The notes under the pieces are model-generated. The model had not been told where the DNA came from. It made no database searches and saw only the letters and a program-made list of their open reading frames with translations. A DNA stretch of 35,172 bases from Xenorhabdus griffiniae (GTDB taxonomy: Bacteria > Pseudomonadota > Gammaproteobacteria > Enterobacterales > Enterobacteriaceae). Positions 24,317 through 33,763 of the stretch are shown in pieces. How positions within the stretch are numbered: the first letter of the stretch is position 1; each line of letters opens with the position of its first letter. The position numbers were made by a program, and so were the translations under genes. Location: contig NZ_LDNM01000075.1 of assembly GCF_001028135.1 (NCBI RefSeq), forward strand, positions 1-35,172. The letters run 5' to 3'.

Positions 24317-24805
24317 ATGATTATTAGTTCAACTGAATTTAAGAATAATGATTTCTTGAAAAAAGAGCATGAATTTAATCAATTTGATGGCAATGGTGAT
24401 AACCGTTCCCCCGAAATTTTCTGGGCGGACGCACCAGCCGGAACCCAAAGTTTTGCGATAACTGTCTATGATCCTGATGCACCAACAGGTAGTGGCTTCT
24501 GGCATTGGGTCGCTTTCGATATTCCCGTTGAAACACAATCCTTACCTGCAAATGCCGGGCAAAGTGATGGCAGCCAATTACCAATCGGTACAATTCAGAG
24601 CAGGAATGATTATGGTCTGTCTGGTTTCGGTGGTTGTTGCCCGCCTGTGGGGGATAAAGCCCATCGCTATATTTTTACTGTACATGCCTTATCGGTAGAA
24701 ATACTACCGGGAGTTGATGCTGAAACAACCAATGCCGTTGCGCGTTTTATGATCCAAGCCAATACCTTGGCAACAGCTTCGATTACCGGCTACTACCAGC
24801 GCTAA
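24317..24805 (+). CDS. YbhB/YbcL-type PEBP family protein
   Basis: A 162-residue phosphatidylethanolamine-binding-protein-like protein (Raf kinase inhibitor-like family). Motifs: GDNRSPEIFWADAPAGTQSF, the ligand-pocket YDPDAPTGSGFWHWVAFDIP, GGCCPPVGDKAHRYIFTVHA. ATG 24317 is preferred because GGGGA precedes it at a good distance and it begins where homologues begin; ATG 24302 is possible. The cellular role of bacterial PEBPs is largely unknown. It is a single-gene unit. Confidence 0.88.
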   Translation: MIISSTEFKNNDFLKKEHEFNQFDGNGDNRSPEIFWADAPAGTQSFAITVYDPDAPTGSGFWHWVAFDIPVETQSLPANAGQSDGSQLPIGTIQSRNDYGLSGFGGCCPPVGDKAHRYIFTVHALSVEILPGVDAETTNAVARFMIQANTLATASITGYYQR

Positions 24806-24845
24806 CCGATTAATAATTCTTCCGTTTCCAGTAAGGGGTATCAAT

Positions 24846-25625
24846 ATGAGCAGCAAAAAAATTCAATGGAACTATGGGTTACAGCCGGAAGCGGTAGAGA
24901 TCCTTTCTAATACCGGCGGTATGATCGTCTGCCCAACTAAAGTTGGCTACATTATCATGACATCTGACGCACAAGGTCTGGAGCGTAAATTTGAAGCTAA
25001 ACAGCGTAATCGTAACAAGCCCGGTGTGGTTTTATGTGGTTCTTTGGAACAGTTGAAAGAGCTGGCTCAACTTAACGCGGAAATTGAAGAACTGTATCAA
25101 AGACATTGGAATGAAGACGTACTGTTAGGTTGTATTTTGCCGTGGAAAGAAGAAGCGATAGCCCGTATCCCGGATGATGGTTCTAAAGAACTGATGATGG
25201 ATCAGCGTGGTACGAGCTGTTTCGTGATTAAATTTGGCAAGCCCGGCGAAATTCTGGCGAAAGAACTGTGGGATAAATATGGCAAATTCTCTTTTGCCAG
25301 TTCAGCTAACCCATCGGGTAAGGGGAATCGTGGACTGGTTGAGTGTATCGGTGAGAGGATAGAAGAGCGGGCCGATCTGATTATCTGTGCTAATGACTAT
25401 GTCAAATCTATCCAGCAAAATGAAACTGAGCAAACCCGTTATGAACAAGGCGTTATGGTTTCAATGGTCGATGACGATGGTCAATTAGTTCCGCTGCAAC
25501 AAGGGCAACGCGATATTACCCCGTGTCCGGTATTAATCCGCAAGGGATTGGATGTACATAAAATCATGGCGATGATGTCTGATATTTTCACGACTTGGGA
25601 TTATCGTCACGGCAATTACTATTAA
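24846..25625 (+). CDS. Sua5/YciO/YrdC-family protein
   Basis: A 259-residue protein with the YrdC-like nucleotide-binding fold: ILSNTGGMIVCPTKVGYIIM, ERKFEAKQRNRNKPGVVLCG, then FSFASSANPSGKGNRGLVEC. Sua5/TsaC enzymes use threonine, bicarbonate and ATP to make threonylcarbamoyl-AMP for t6A in tRNA; YciO relatives have an uncertain role. The altered KxR pocket and the long C-terminus suggest a YciO-like paralogue and not the essential TsaC. RBS AAGGGG precedes ATG 24846. Confidence 0.8.
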   Translation: MSSKKIQWNYGLQPEAVEILSNTGGMIVCPTKVGYIIMTSDAQGLERKFEAKQRNRNKPGVVLCGSLEQLKELAQLNAEIEELYQRHWNEDVLLGCILPWKEEAIARIPDDGSKELMMDQRGTSCFVIKFGKPGEILAKELWDKYGKFSFASSANPSGKGNRGLVECIGERIEERADLIICANDYVKSIQQNETEQTRYEQGVMVSMVDDDGQLVPLQQGQRDITPCPVLIRKGLDVHKIMAMMSDIFTTWDYRHGNYY

Positions 25626-25697
25626 TTATTGTTGATTAATACTTCTTACAGAGAATATCTTTGGCGGGTGCAGTTGTACCCGCATTAATATCCGTAG

Positions 25698-26615
25698 CTA
25701 CGCTTTTTTTCCGTTCTCCAAATCTTGCCTTAGCTTACGTTGTAAAGAGTTTGCAAACTGTTGTACCCGCGAAGATAGCGTATCTTCTGATTTAAACAGT
25801 ATCCATGCCTGATAAACATCCATATCCCATTCTGGGAGAAGCCGTACTAATTCCCCTTCTGCCACAGCTTCATGGGTAACATAGTCGGGTAGATAGGCAA
25901 TGCCAGCCCCAGCCAGAGCGGAACGCATTAACGCCACACTGTTATTGATACGAAACCGACTACGTACTTCAATATCGAGCTTATTTCTTTCCTTACGGAA
26001 TGGCAGGGAAATAGTATGTGCAGGGCCACGAAATAGCAGGTAATCGTAACGAGGAAGATCTTCGGGTTTCTCTATTGCGGAAAATTGGGTTATATAGTCT
26101 GGGGTCGCGTAAAGTCCCCACGTGATATCAATTAAAGGCATGACAAGTGGATATTGTGGCGTTTCACGCCTTATGATGATGGCAATATCGCATTGATCTT
26201 CTTCCATATTAATGGTTCGGTCGGTCAGTTCCAGATCAACGCTGATATGAATATTTCCGGCGATAAAGTGATTCAGGGCGGGTACAATACATTGGCTGCC
26301 AAAGGAGACTGGAGCAATCAAGCGTAAACTGCCCATCGGTTGTTCATGGAAATTACGGATAAAATGTTCAGCATTTTGGGCTTCGGTAAGGAGCCGGTGG
26401 CAGTATTGGTAATAACTCATCCCGACTTCTGTCACTTGAATTTTGCGCGTAGTGCGGTTGAGCAATTGGGTGCCTAACCTGACTTCCAATTGTGCAATCT
26501 CGCGGCTGACGGAAGATTTAGATAACTTTAACGATCGTGCTGCTTCAGTAAAACTCAGTGTCTCTACAACACGGGCAAAGACCACCATTGAGGTAAGATT
26601 CTCAATATTATTCAT
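25698..26615 (-). CDS. LysR-family transcriptional regulator
   Basis: A 305-residue LysR regulator. The winged HTH (residues ~8-65) reads MVVFARVVETLSFTEAARSL, then LKLSKSSVSREIAQLEVRLG, TQLLNRTTRKIQVTEVG; the effector-binding domain follows (QPMGSLRLIAPVSFGSQCIV). ATG 26615 gives the usual N-terminus; a longer frame adds 16 residues without family support. It is divergent from the dehydratase pair that starts at 26839, so control of that operon and of itself from the 223-bp intergenic region is likely. The ligand is unknown. Confidence 0.9.
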   Translation of the reverse strand: MNNIENLTSMVVFARVVETLSFTEAARSLKLSKSSVSREIAQLEVRLGTQLLNRTTRKIQVTEVGMSYYQYCHRLLTEAQNAEHFIRNFHEQPMGSLRLIAPVSFGSQCIVPALNHFIAGNIHISVDLELTDRTINMEEDQCDIAIIIRRETPQYPLVMPLIDITWGLYATPDYITQFSAIEKPEDLPRYDYLLFRGPAHTISLPFRKERNKLDIEVRSRFRINNSVALMRSALAGAGIAYLPDYVTHEAVAEGELVRLLPEWDMDVYQAWILFKSEDTLSSRVQQFANSLQRKLRQDLENGKKA

Positions 26616-26838
26616 GTAATAACCTGATGATTTACGCGTGGGAACCACCCTATAACATATCACATAACCTATAGTGACGTGCCAAATTCAATGGATAAGA
26701 ATTTCCCATTTTGTGAACAACTGTCCCATACTGGAAACAGTAAGCGATGCAATGGTATTTCCCTACGTTAAGGCGTTGTAATCTTGTTAGGATGACAATC
26801 TATTGAGTCTGTTTTTATCTTTCGGAGGGCAATGTGAG

Positions 26839-28137
26839 ATGAGCCAAACTATGACACAAAAAATTCTTGCACGGGCAAGCGGGCGAGCACAAGTCACTCC
26901 GGGTGAAGTGGTTTGGGCAAAAGTGGATATTCTGATGTCTCACGATCCCTGCACACCAGGTGTAGCCAGCGTATTTAAAAAGGAGTTCGGGCAAGATGCA
27001 AAGATATGGGACCCTGAACGTTTTATTTTGATCCCGGACCATTTTGTCTATTCGGCTGACTCACAAGCTAACCAGAACATTCGGGTTATGCGTGAATTTG
27101 CTGCTGAACAGAACATAAAATATTTTTATGACGTTGGAACGCCCAAATATAAAGGTGTATGCCATATAGGGCTTGCAGAAGGAGGGCATATTCGCCCCGG
27201 AGAAGTGTTACTGGGTACAGACTCTCATACGGTGACCGCGGGTGCTTTTGGGGCATTTGCCATTGGGTTAGGTATTACTGACGCCGCTTATGCGTTAGGA
27301 ACGGGAGAAATTCCGCTTAAGGTGCCAACAACCATTCGGATCAATTTTACCGGAACCAAGCCAGCCCATGTTTTGGCTAAGGACATGATCTTATCTGTAT
27401 TGTCAGAGTTGACGGTTGATGGTGCGACCTATCAGGCCATAGAGTTTGGCGGTAACGTCATTGATGAGTTATCGGTAGAAGAACGCATGACAATTTGCAA
27501 TATGGTTGTTGAGTGTGGGGCGAAAAACGGCATTATGGTGCCCAATCAGGCGACTTTGGATTATCTGGCAGAACGCAATCATCTCCCGTTTGACATTGTC
27601 TACCCTGACGAGGATGCACAATATAGCCGTGTGTTAAATATTGATGTTTCCACGATGCAACCAAAAATTGCCAAACCCCATTCGCCGGATAACGTCGTTT
27701 CTATTGATCAAGTCGCTAATGTCGCCATTTCTCAGGCATATATTGGCTCTTGTACGGGGGGCAAGTTGGCGGATTTTGTTGCAGCAGCGCGCGTTATCAA
27801 AGGGCATAAAGTCGCAATTCCGACTTATGCAGTCCCTGCAACAAAAGAAGTTTTCCATCAAACGATTACCACCCAAATCGATGGTGTTTCTGTCTATCAA
27901 ATTTTAAGTGATGCAGGTGTGAAACTTTCCGCTGAATCAGGATGTGCAGCTTGTTGTGGTGGCCCGCCAGACACGTTTGGCCGTGTCAATGATCCCATAT
28001 CAGTGATATCCACCACCAATCGTAACTTTGTCGGCAGAATGGGGCATAAACGTGCCAACATTTATCTGGCTTCCCCTTATTCTGTTGCTGCGGCAGCTAT
28101 TACTGGTCAAATAACAAATCCTGAGGAGTTTTTATGA
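26839..28137 (+). CDS. leuC: 3-isopropylmalate dehydratase-like large subunit (aconitase family)
   Basis: A 432-residue subunit of the HacA/LeuC branch. It shows the [4Fe-4S] cysteines (YIGSCTGGK and SGCAACCGGP), LLGTDSHTVTAGAFGAFAIG and the substrate motif region GRMGHKRANIYLASP. With the small subunit it would hydrate/dehydrate isopropylmalate or a related 2-hydroxyacid. RBS GGAGG is ten bases before ATG 26839. Neither leuA nor leuB is present, and a LysR gene is divergent, so this is probably a paralogue in another pathway; 3-isopropylmalate, methylmalate or homocitrate are all possible substrates. Confidence 0.85.
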   Translation: MSQTMTQKILARASGRAQVTPGEVVWAKVDILMSHDPCTPGVASVFKKEFGQDAKIWDPERFILIPDHFVYSADSQANQNIRVMREFAAEQNIKYFYDVGTPKYKGVCHIGLAEGGHIRPGEVLLGTDSHTVTAGAFGAFAIGLGITDAAYALGTGEIPLKVPTTIRINFTGTKPAHVLAKDMILSVLSELTVDGATYQAIEFGGNVIDELSVEERMTICNMVVECGAKNGIMVPNQATLDYLAERNHLPFDIVYPDEDAQYSRVLNIDVSTMQPKIAKPHSPDNVVSIDQVANVAISQAYIGSCTGGKLADFVAAARVIKGHKVAIPTYAVPATKEVFHQTITTQIDGVSVYQILSDAGVKLSAESGCAACCGGPPDTFGRVNDPISVISTTNRNFVGRMGHKRANIYLASPYSVAAAAITGQITNPEEFL

Positions 28138-28685
28138 GTGAGTTAAAGGACAATATCATTCGGGGTGAGGTGTATGTCTTGACCGATAATATTGATACTG
28201 ACCAGATCCTCTCAGCCGAATATCTCAAGGTCAACCCTTCCACTCCTGAAGGGTATGCCCAACTGGCTTCGCTGGCGATGTGTGGACTGCCGGAAGGTTC
28301 ATTGCCTTTTATTGATGAAAATAAAGGAAAAGCGAAATATCCGATCATTGTGGCAGGGCAGAATTTTGGCTGTGGCTCTTCGCGTGAACATGCGGTTGCC
28401 GCATTAGGTGCTTCGGGTGTGAAAGCGGTTCTTGCCCAATCTTATGCCCGTATATTCTTCCGAAATTGTGTATCAACCGGACAGTTATTGCCTGTTGCAG
28501 CTCAAGAGCGCTTGTGTGAAAAATTAGTCACGGGAGACAGTATTGAGATTGATATTGAAAACCAGACAGTCATTCTGTTGAAAGAGGGTGAAAAATATCA
28601 AACCGATCCTATTGGTGAACTTGCTAATATTGTCTCTGCCGGAGGGTTATTTTCTTACGCTCGTGCGTCAGGCAGAATTAAATAA
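28134..28685 (+). CDS. leuD: 3-isopropylmalate dehydratase-like small subunit
   Basis: A 183-residue swivelling-domain subunit: VLTDNIDTDQILSAEYLKVN and the conserved NFGCGSSREHAVAALGASGV, then SYARIFFRNCVSTGQLLP. ATG 28134 overlaps the large-subunit stop (ATGA), as in leuCD pairs. The residues at the substrate loop read YLKV, which I would not assign to a specific substrate. Confidence 0.85.
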   Translation: MSELKDNIIRGEVYVLTDNIDTDQILSAEYLKVNPSTPEGYAQLASLAMCGLPEGSLPFIDENKGKAKYPIIVAGQNFGCGSSREHAVAALGASGVKAVLAQSYARIFFRNCVSTGQLLPVAAQERLCEKLVTGDSIEIDIENQTVILLKEGEKYQTDPIGELANIVSAGGLFSYARASGRIK

Positions 28686-28691
28686 TGTGAG

Positions 28692-28726
28692 AAAACTGCA
28701 CCCCTTGAATTTTAAGGTGCAGTTTT
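28692..28726. terminator. Bidirectional terminator between leuD-like gene and hemW
   Basis: AAAACTGCACC (28692-28702) and GGTGCAGTTTT (28716-28726) form a perfect 11-bp stem with a 13-base loop, flanked by A and T runs so that it works on both strands. It separates convergent genes. Confidence 0.85.
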
Positions 28727-28729
28727 TTC

Positions 28730-29860
28730 TTAAAGAAACAGCTCCAGTAAGGAATTCAGGAATAGTTTTCCGTGCTTAGTGATTTGCCAGTGTGTATCGC
28801 TTTCCGTGATATAACCCTTCGACAATGCTTCGTCAATTTGTGGGCGAATGGCACTTTCCGGTAAGCCAGTGAAATCCCTGAAATCCTGACGTGGCATCGA
28901 TTCCAGCAAGCGGAAACGGTTCATGAAAAATTCAAATGGACGATCTTTATTATCCACCTGATTTTGTTGATCCAGATAACGCCCTTGCATATAACCGCGT
29001 GGATGTTTGGTTTTCACGGTACGGAGAATACGACCATCGGCAAACGAAATCTTACCATGTGCGCCACAACCAATCCCCAGATAATCACCGAAACGCCAGT
29101 AATTGAGATTATGCTGACATTGATAACCCGATTTGGCATAGGCCGAAGTCTCATATTGTTGATAACCTGCTTCCGTCAGTAATTGATGGCCTTGGGAAAA
29201 AATATCCCATAACGCATCATCATCCGGTAAAACCGGAGGGCGGGAGCCAAAACGGGTATTGGGTTCAATCGTCAGTTGATACCAGGACAGGTGGGGGGGA
29301 GATAGCTCAATAGCCTGACGCAAATCATTCAGTGCTTCATGGAGTGTCTGGTTGGGCAAGCCATGCATCAAATCCAGATTAAAACTGCGTAATCCAAGCC
29401 CGTCAGCCAATTGTGCTGCTCGTCTGGCCTCTTCCGGGCCATGAATACGCCCTAAACGGATAAGTTTATCTGAACCGAAACTTTGTACGCCGATGGAGAT
29501 GCGATTAATCCCTGCCTGCTGATAAGCACTGAAACGATCGGCTTCAACGGTTCCCGGATTGGCTTCCATCGTAATCTCTGCTTGCGGCGAAAGTGCCAGT
29601 GAAGCCCTGACGCCATCAAGCAATCGCTGCATACCTTCGGCGCTTAACAGGCTAGGGGTTCCCCCACCGATAAAAATCGTTGATACCTCACGATCACCAA
29701 TCATTGGCAGATCCGCCTGTAAATCTGCCAATAGATGTTCGACATATTCTTGATGCGGCACATCCCCTTTTAAGGCATGTGAATTAAAGTCACAATAAGG
29801 GCATTTTTGCACGCACCACGGAATATGAATATAAAGACTCAGAGGTGGCAACTTAAGCAT
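28730..29860 (-). CDS. hemW: Radical SAM heme chaperone HemW
   Basis: A 376-residue protein of the HemN-like radical SAM class. [18 protein letters not shown] contains the C16-x3-C20-x2-C23 cluster motif; [19 protein letters not shown] and [12 protein letters not shown] follow, then the C-terminal HemN domain. HemW delivers heme to respiratory enzymes and is not the oxidase HemN. It overlaps rdgB by 8 bases, part of the yggS-proC-yggT-rdgB-hemW run known in enterobacteria. Confidence 0.94.
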   Translation of the reverse strand: MLKLPPLSLYIHIPWCVQKCPYCDFNSHALKGDVPHQEYVEHLLADLQADLPMIGDREVSTIFIGGGTPSLLSAEGMQRLLDGVRASLALSPQAEITMEANPGTVEADRFSAYQQAGINRISIGVQSFGSDKLIRLGRIHGPEEARRAAQLADGLGLRSFNLDLMHGLPNQTLHEALNDLRQAIELSPPHLSWYQLTIEPNTRFGSRPPVLPDDDALWDIFSQGHQLLTEAGYQQYETSAYAKSGYQCQHNLNYWRFGDYLGIGCGAHGKISFADGRILRTVKTKHPRGYMQGRYLDQQNQVDNKDRPFEFFMNRFRLLESMPRQDFRDFTGLPESAIRPQIDEALSKGYITESDTHWQITKHGKLFLNSLLELFL

Positions 29861-30452
29861 TACGCATGGCTTCCAACAACATTGCTAATGCTTTCCCACG
29901 GTGTGAAACGGCATTTTTTTGCTCACGGGTTAGCCCGGCTGCTGTACAGTCAAATTCAGGCGCATAAAAAACGGGATCATAACCAAATCCGCCGTTTCCG
30001 GCCGGTTCACGGGTAATCATGCCTGACCAGCGACCATGAAATACCAGAGGAGTCGGATCTTCTGCATGGCGTAAGAAGACCAGCACACAATTGAATTGAG
30101 CCTGACGCTGTTCGTCAGGAACATCGTGCATAACTTGCAATAATTTTTCCAGATTCTCCTGATCAGAGGCATTACTGCCCGCATAGCGAGCGGAATAAAT
30201 ACCTGGCGCACCCCCTAATGCGTCAACCGATAACCCTGAATCGTCTGCAATTGCAGGTAACCCCGTCACAGCGGCGGCATGGCGCGCTTTAATGATGGCG
30301 TTTTCAATAAAAGTGAGACCTGTTTCATCGGCTGGGTCCACACCTGATTCAGTTTGCGCCACGATATCTAAGCCAAAATCAGCTAATAAATCAGCCAATT
30401 CGCGTACCTTACCTGTATTTCCCGTGGCGAGAACAACTTTTTTCATTGCCAT
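29853..30452 (-). CDS. rdgB: XTP/dITP diphosphatase RdgB
   Basis: A 199-residue Ham1-family pyrophosphatase that removes non-canonical purine triphosphates. It begins [20 protein letters not shown], has [56 protein letters not shown] and [11 protein letters not shown] 30452 is the start; the 18-bp repeat around 30451-30498 lies at this end. Stop overlaps the hemW start. Confidence 0.95.
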   Translation of the reverse strand: MAMKKVVLATGNTGKVRELADLLADFGLDIVAQTESGVDPADETGLTFIENAIIKARHAAAVTGLPAIADDSGLSVDALGGAPGIYSARYAGSNASDQENLEKLLQVMHDVPDEQRQAQFNCVLVFLRHAEDPTPLVFHGRWSGMITREPAGNGGFGYDPVFYAPEFDCTAAGLTREQKNAVSHRGKALAMLLEAMRNA

Positions 30453-30498
30453 TTATTTAATTAACCTGTGTATCCCATTAATTTATTTAATTAACCTG
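30451..30498. repeat. 18-bp direct repeat at the yggT/rdgB junction
   Basis: ATTTATTTAATTAACCTG occurs at 30451-30468 and again at 30481-30498, a 30-base step. The second copy includes the end of yggT and its stop codon; the first forms the region ahead of rdgB, including its putative ribosome-binding AGG. It looks like a small local duplication. Confidence 0.6.
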
Positions 30499-31054
30499 CA
30501 AATATTGAAGCCAGCCATGCCATCACATCGGAACGCAGGGCATTCAGTGCGTAGAGAATGAGAATGACAATCATGGCAGAGAAATCAAGACCGCCCATAG
30601 AAGGGATAATGCGGCGGATAGGTGCCATTAGTGGTTCAGTTAATTGAAGCAGGACATAGTCCACCGGGTTACGTCCCTGGCTGATCCAGCTTAATAACGC
30701 ACGGGCGATCACTAACCAGAATACGAGCTTTCCGACAGCGGTCAGTAATTCAATCAATCCAAACAAAAATATGGCACCAGAAGGAATGAGAAATTGCCCT
30801 GTGGTTAACCATATAGGTAACAAGATCTTGATAAGAATCAGCAGATAAGAGAGAAGCACTGACGTGGTATCAATGGGACCAATGGCAGGAATGAATCTGC
30901 GTAATGGACGTACCACAGGTTGGGTAATTTTAACAATAAATTGTGAGAATGGATTATAAAAATCACAACGTGCCCACTGCATCCAGACACGCAGCAGTAA
31001 AACGGCGATATATAAATCCAGAACGGTGAAAAAGACGAAATTTAAGAATTGCAT
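30491..31054 (-). CDS. yggT: YggT family membrane protein
   Basis: A 187-residue membrane protein with two YGGT repeats: LDLYIAVLLLRVWMQWARCD with QPVVRPLRRFIPAIGPIDTT, and ALLSWISQGRNPVDYVLLQL with EPLMAPIRRIIPSMGGLDFS. Four or more hydrophobic helices are visible. Proposed roles range from ion or osmotic tolerance to cell-division links; none is settled. It lies between proC and rdgB as in E. coli. Confidence 0.93.
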   Translation of the reverse strand: MQFLNFVFFTVLDLYIAVLLLRVWMQWARCDFYNPFSQFIVKITQPVVRPLRRFIPAIGPIDTTSVLLSYLLILIKILLPIWLTTGQFLIPSGAIFLFGLIELLTAVGKLVFWLVIARALLSWISQGRNPVDYVLLQLTEPLMAPIRRIIPSMGGLDFSAMIVILILYALNALRSDVMAWLASIFAG

Positions 31055-31086
31055 GTAGCAGCCCTGATTGAATTAAACCAATTGAA

Positions 31087-31908
31087 TTAAAATAATTTTT
31101 CCATTTCCTGTGCCCGGCGGATGGCGCCTTGCATGGCATTGGACACAATTTCAGGCATCCTGCCTTCATAAAAAATGCGTAATGCTTCAGCCGTTGTACC
31201 GCCTTTAGATGTTACCTGCTCACGCAGGATAGCAAAAGGAAGATCTTTTTGCGTTTCAGCAAGTTTAGCTGAACCTATGGCTGCTTGCAGGACAAGTTCT
31301 CTGGCTGTTTCACTGTCAAATCCCAGACGTTCCGCTTCTTGTTGCATCGATTCCATGAACAGGAAGAAATAAGCAGGGGCACTGCCTGCGATGGCGATAA
31401 TATCGTTGATACCGTTTTCATCATTGACCCAGCAGACTTTCCCGACACAGCTCATTAGCGATGCTGCAAAGTTGCGATCAGCCTGCCCGATATGCTCTGG
31501 TGCAAACAACCCACTCATCCCTTGCCCTACAAGTGAAGGGGTATTTGGCATGATGCGGATAATATTGAGGTTATCTTGCAAGAGCGTATAAAAACGAGGA
31601 ACGGGAATACCAGCAGCAATAGAAATAACCAGTTTTCCATTGAAATCGACGTGTGAGTACAGTGATCCACAAACTTCTGCCATCATTTGCGGTTTAACTG
31701 CCAGAACGATGACACTGGCTTCTTGCGCGTAACGAATATTATCGCTCTGACTATTAATGCCATATTCTTTTACCAGCACATCACGGCGGGTGGTAGTTGG
31801 AGAACACACCGTGATGAGTTCAGCAGGATAACCTTTTCTGACTAACCCGGCAATGATGGCATGAGCCATATTTCCTGCGCCAATAAAGGTGATTTTACGA
31901 TTTTCCAT
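31087..31908 (-). CDS. proC: Pyrroline-5-carboxylate reductase
   Basis: A 273-residue NAD(P)H-dependent reductase that makes proline. Rossmann motif FIGAGNMAHAIIAGLVRKG, VVLAVKPQMMAEVCGSL, RIMPNTPSLVGQGMSGLF and the C-terminal VTSKGGTTAEALRIF are characteristic. Complete, with usual length. It follows yggS on the minus strand. Confidence 0.95.
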   Translation of the reverse strand: MENRKITFIGAGNMAHAIIAGLVRKGYPAELITVCSPTTTRRDVLVKEYGINSQSDNIRYAQEASVIVLAVKPQMMAEVCGSLYSHVDFNGKLVISIAAGIPVPRFYTLLQDNLNIIRIMPNTPSLVGQGMSGLFAPEHIGQADRNFAASLMSCVGKVCWVNDENGINDIIAIAGSAPAYFFLFMESMQQEAERLGFDSETARELVLQAAIGSAKLAETQKDLPFAILREQVTSKGGTTAEALRIFYEGRMPEIVSNAMQGAIRRAQEMEKLF

Positions 31909-31973
31909 CAGATAATCTCGTCTATTAATCAGTTAATTTCAGGTATTGAATCAGGTGTTTTTCATTTTCTATA

Positions 31974-32669
31974 TTAAGACTTGTACTGACGGACACCGAA
32001 TATTGCCGTTCCAATCCGAACCAGTGTGGAACCACAAGTAATGGCGGCTTCCATATCATCCGTCATACCCATTGAGAGTGTATCAACGTGAGGATATTTC
32101 GCTTTTAGCCCAATAAATGCGTGTTCCATTTGGTGAAAAATGGCTATTTGGTGTTTAAAGTTATTTGCCGGTGCAGGTATTGCCATCAAGCCGCGCAATA
32201 CCATATTAGGTAATCCATTAATAGTTGCAGCCAATTCGGTTAACTCTTCCAGTAAAATGCCAGATTTGCTCTCTTCTCCACTGATATTAATCTGGATCAG
32301 GATATTAAGAGGCGGCCTGTTTTCAGGACGTTGTTCGCTTAAACGTTGGGCAATTTTTGCCCTGTCAACGGTATGACACCAATCAAAATTTTCTGCCACC
32401 AGGCGACTCTTGTTAGATTGTAGTGGGCCAATAAAGTGCCATACTAAATCGTCACGGTTATTAAAGTGTTGGATCTTTTCAACCCCTTCCTGAACGTAAT
32501 TCTCACCAAATTCTCGCTGGCCATTGGCTATAGCTTCTGCGATGGCATCCACAGGTTTGGTTTTACTGACTGCAAGCAAGGTAATTTCTTCTGGAGAACG
32601 TCCGCATTTTTGCGCTGCAAGTGTCATGCGGTTCCTGACATCGTGAAGATTTTGTTCGATATTGTTCAT
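31974..32669 (-). CDS. yggS: Pyridoxal phosphate homeostasis protein YggS
   Basis: A 231-residue single-domain fold-type III PLP-binding protein. ITLLAVSKTKPVDAIAEAI contains the PLP lysine; FGENYVQEGVEKIQHF, WHFIGPLQSNKSRLVAENFD and LSMGMTDDMEAAITCGSTLV (phosphate-binding) follow. ATG 32669 matches the family start; a longer upstream frame (to 32783) would overlap the pilT start region and has no support. It has no known catalytic activity and controls PLP levels. Divergent from pilT. Confidence 0.94.
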   Translation of the reverse strand: MNNIEQNLHDVRNRMTLAAQKCGRSPEEITLLAVSKTKPVDAIAEAIANGQREFGENYVQEGVEKIQHFNNRDDLVWHFIGPLQSNKSRLVAENFDWCHTVDRAKIAQRLSEQRPENRPPLNILIQINISGEESKSGILLEELTELAATINGLPNMVLRGLMAIPAPANNFKHQIAIFHQMEHAFIGLKAKYPHVDTLSMGMTDDMEAAITCGSTLVRIGTAIFGVRQYKS

Positions 32670-32691
32670 AGTTGACTCAGGAGATAAAAAA

Positions 32692-33691
32692 ATGAATATG
32701 GAAAAATGGGTGTCCCTTAGTGTAAAGCATAATGCTTCCGATCTGCATCTTTGTGTCGGACAAGTTCCGGTTCTGCGTATCAATGGTGTGTTATACCCAC
32801 AAAGACAATGTGAGGAAATTCAATCCAATACCCTTATAACGTGGAGTGAAGAAATATTATCGGATGCGCAGAAACAGCAGTTACATAAGCACGGTCATGT
32901 CGATTTTGTGGTAACGATGCCAGATAAACAGCGACTCAGGGGAAATCTGTTTTATCAACAATCTCATTTATCATTGGTATTGCGACTGATTGAGAATAAA
33001 TGTCCGACATTAGAACAACTCTATGCGCCTGACATTATTCAGCATCTTATTTTGCAGGAGATAAGTGGATTGATATTAGTGACAGGCGCGACGGGAAGCG
33101 GTAAGTCAACGACGTTGTCAGCGATGATTAATGCTTTGAATAGCCATGTTTGTAAGCACATCATCATGCTGGAAGATCCCATAGAATTTGTTCACCAAAA
33201 CCGAAATTGTTTGATACAGCAAAGACAGATGGGTAAAGATGTCACGGATTATCAAACCGCACTAAAAGGCGCATTACGCCAGGATCCTGATGTGATCCTA
33301 CTGGGAGAATTACGGGATAAGGAGGCGATCAGGTTAGCTCTGACAGCGGCTGAAACGGGGCATTTGGTTTTGTCGACGCTGCATACCCGCGGTGCAATTC
33401 AGGCGATAGATCGCTTGGTGGATGTTTTTTGTGCAGAAGAAAAAGCGTGGATTTGCAGTCAGTTGGCCGGAAGCTTAAAGGCAGTAATTTCTCAGCAACT
33501 GCTGCCTGCTAAAGAGGGGGGGCAGGGTGGCTATTTATGAAGTTTTAGTCATTAATCAGGCTGTTAGTCATTTGATAAGGGAAGGCAAGAATCATCAAAT
33601 AGCATCATTAATGCAGACAGGGGCAAATTGTGGTATGCAAACTTACGAGCAAAGCCGACAACAACGTAATTCGTTGGGGTTGCTGGGATAA
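32692..33691 (+). pseudogene. pilT: PilT/YggR-family ATPase, frameshifted near the 3' end
   Basis: A type II/IV secretion-type ATPase (twitching retraction motor family). Motifs: LILVTGATGSGKSTTLSAMI (Walker A), HIIMLEDPIEFVHQ (Asp box), ALRQDPDVILLGELRDKEAI (Walker B), LTAAETGHLVLSTLHTRGAI (His box). ATG 32692 follows AGGAGA. A run of seven G (33516-33522) puts it out of frame and the chain ends at 33540. With six G it would continue GGRVAIYEVLVINQAVSHLI and MQTGANCGMQTYEQS to TAA 33689-33691, the normal YggR tail. Cause (mutation, slippage or error) is open. No pilus genes are nearby. Confidence 0.85.
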
Positions 33692-33763
33692 ACCGTTTGC
33701 AGTAACAGCCATGCCTGATGCTCAGTATGGCTATTACGGACAGGGTTATTATAAGTATTGGTA

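Noticed and set aside
32670-32783. Longer start for yggS
   Set aside because: The extra residues do not look like YggS, and they cross the pilT start region on the other strand; ATG 32669 fits the family length.
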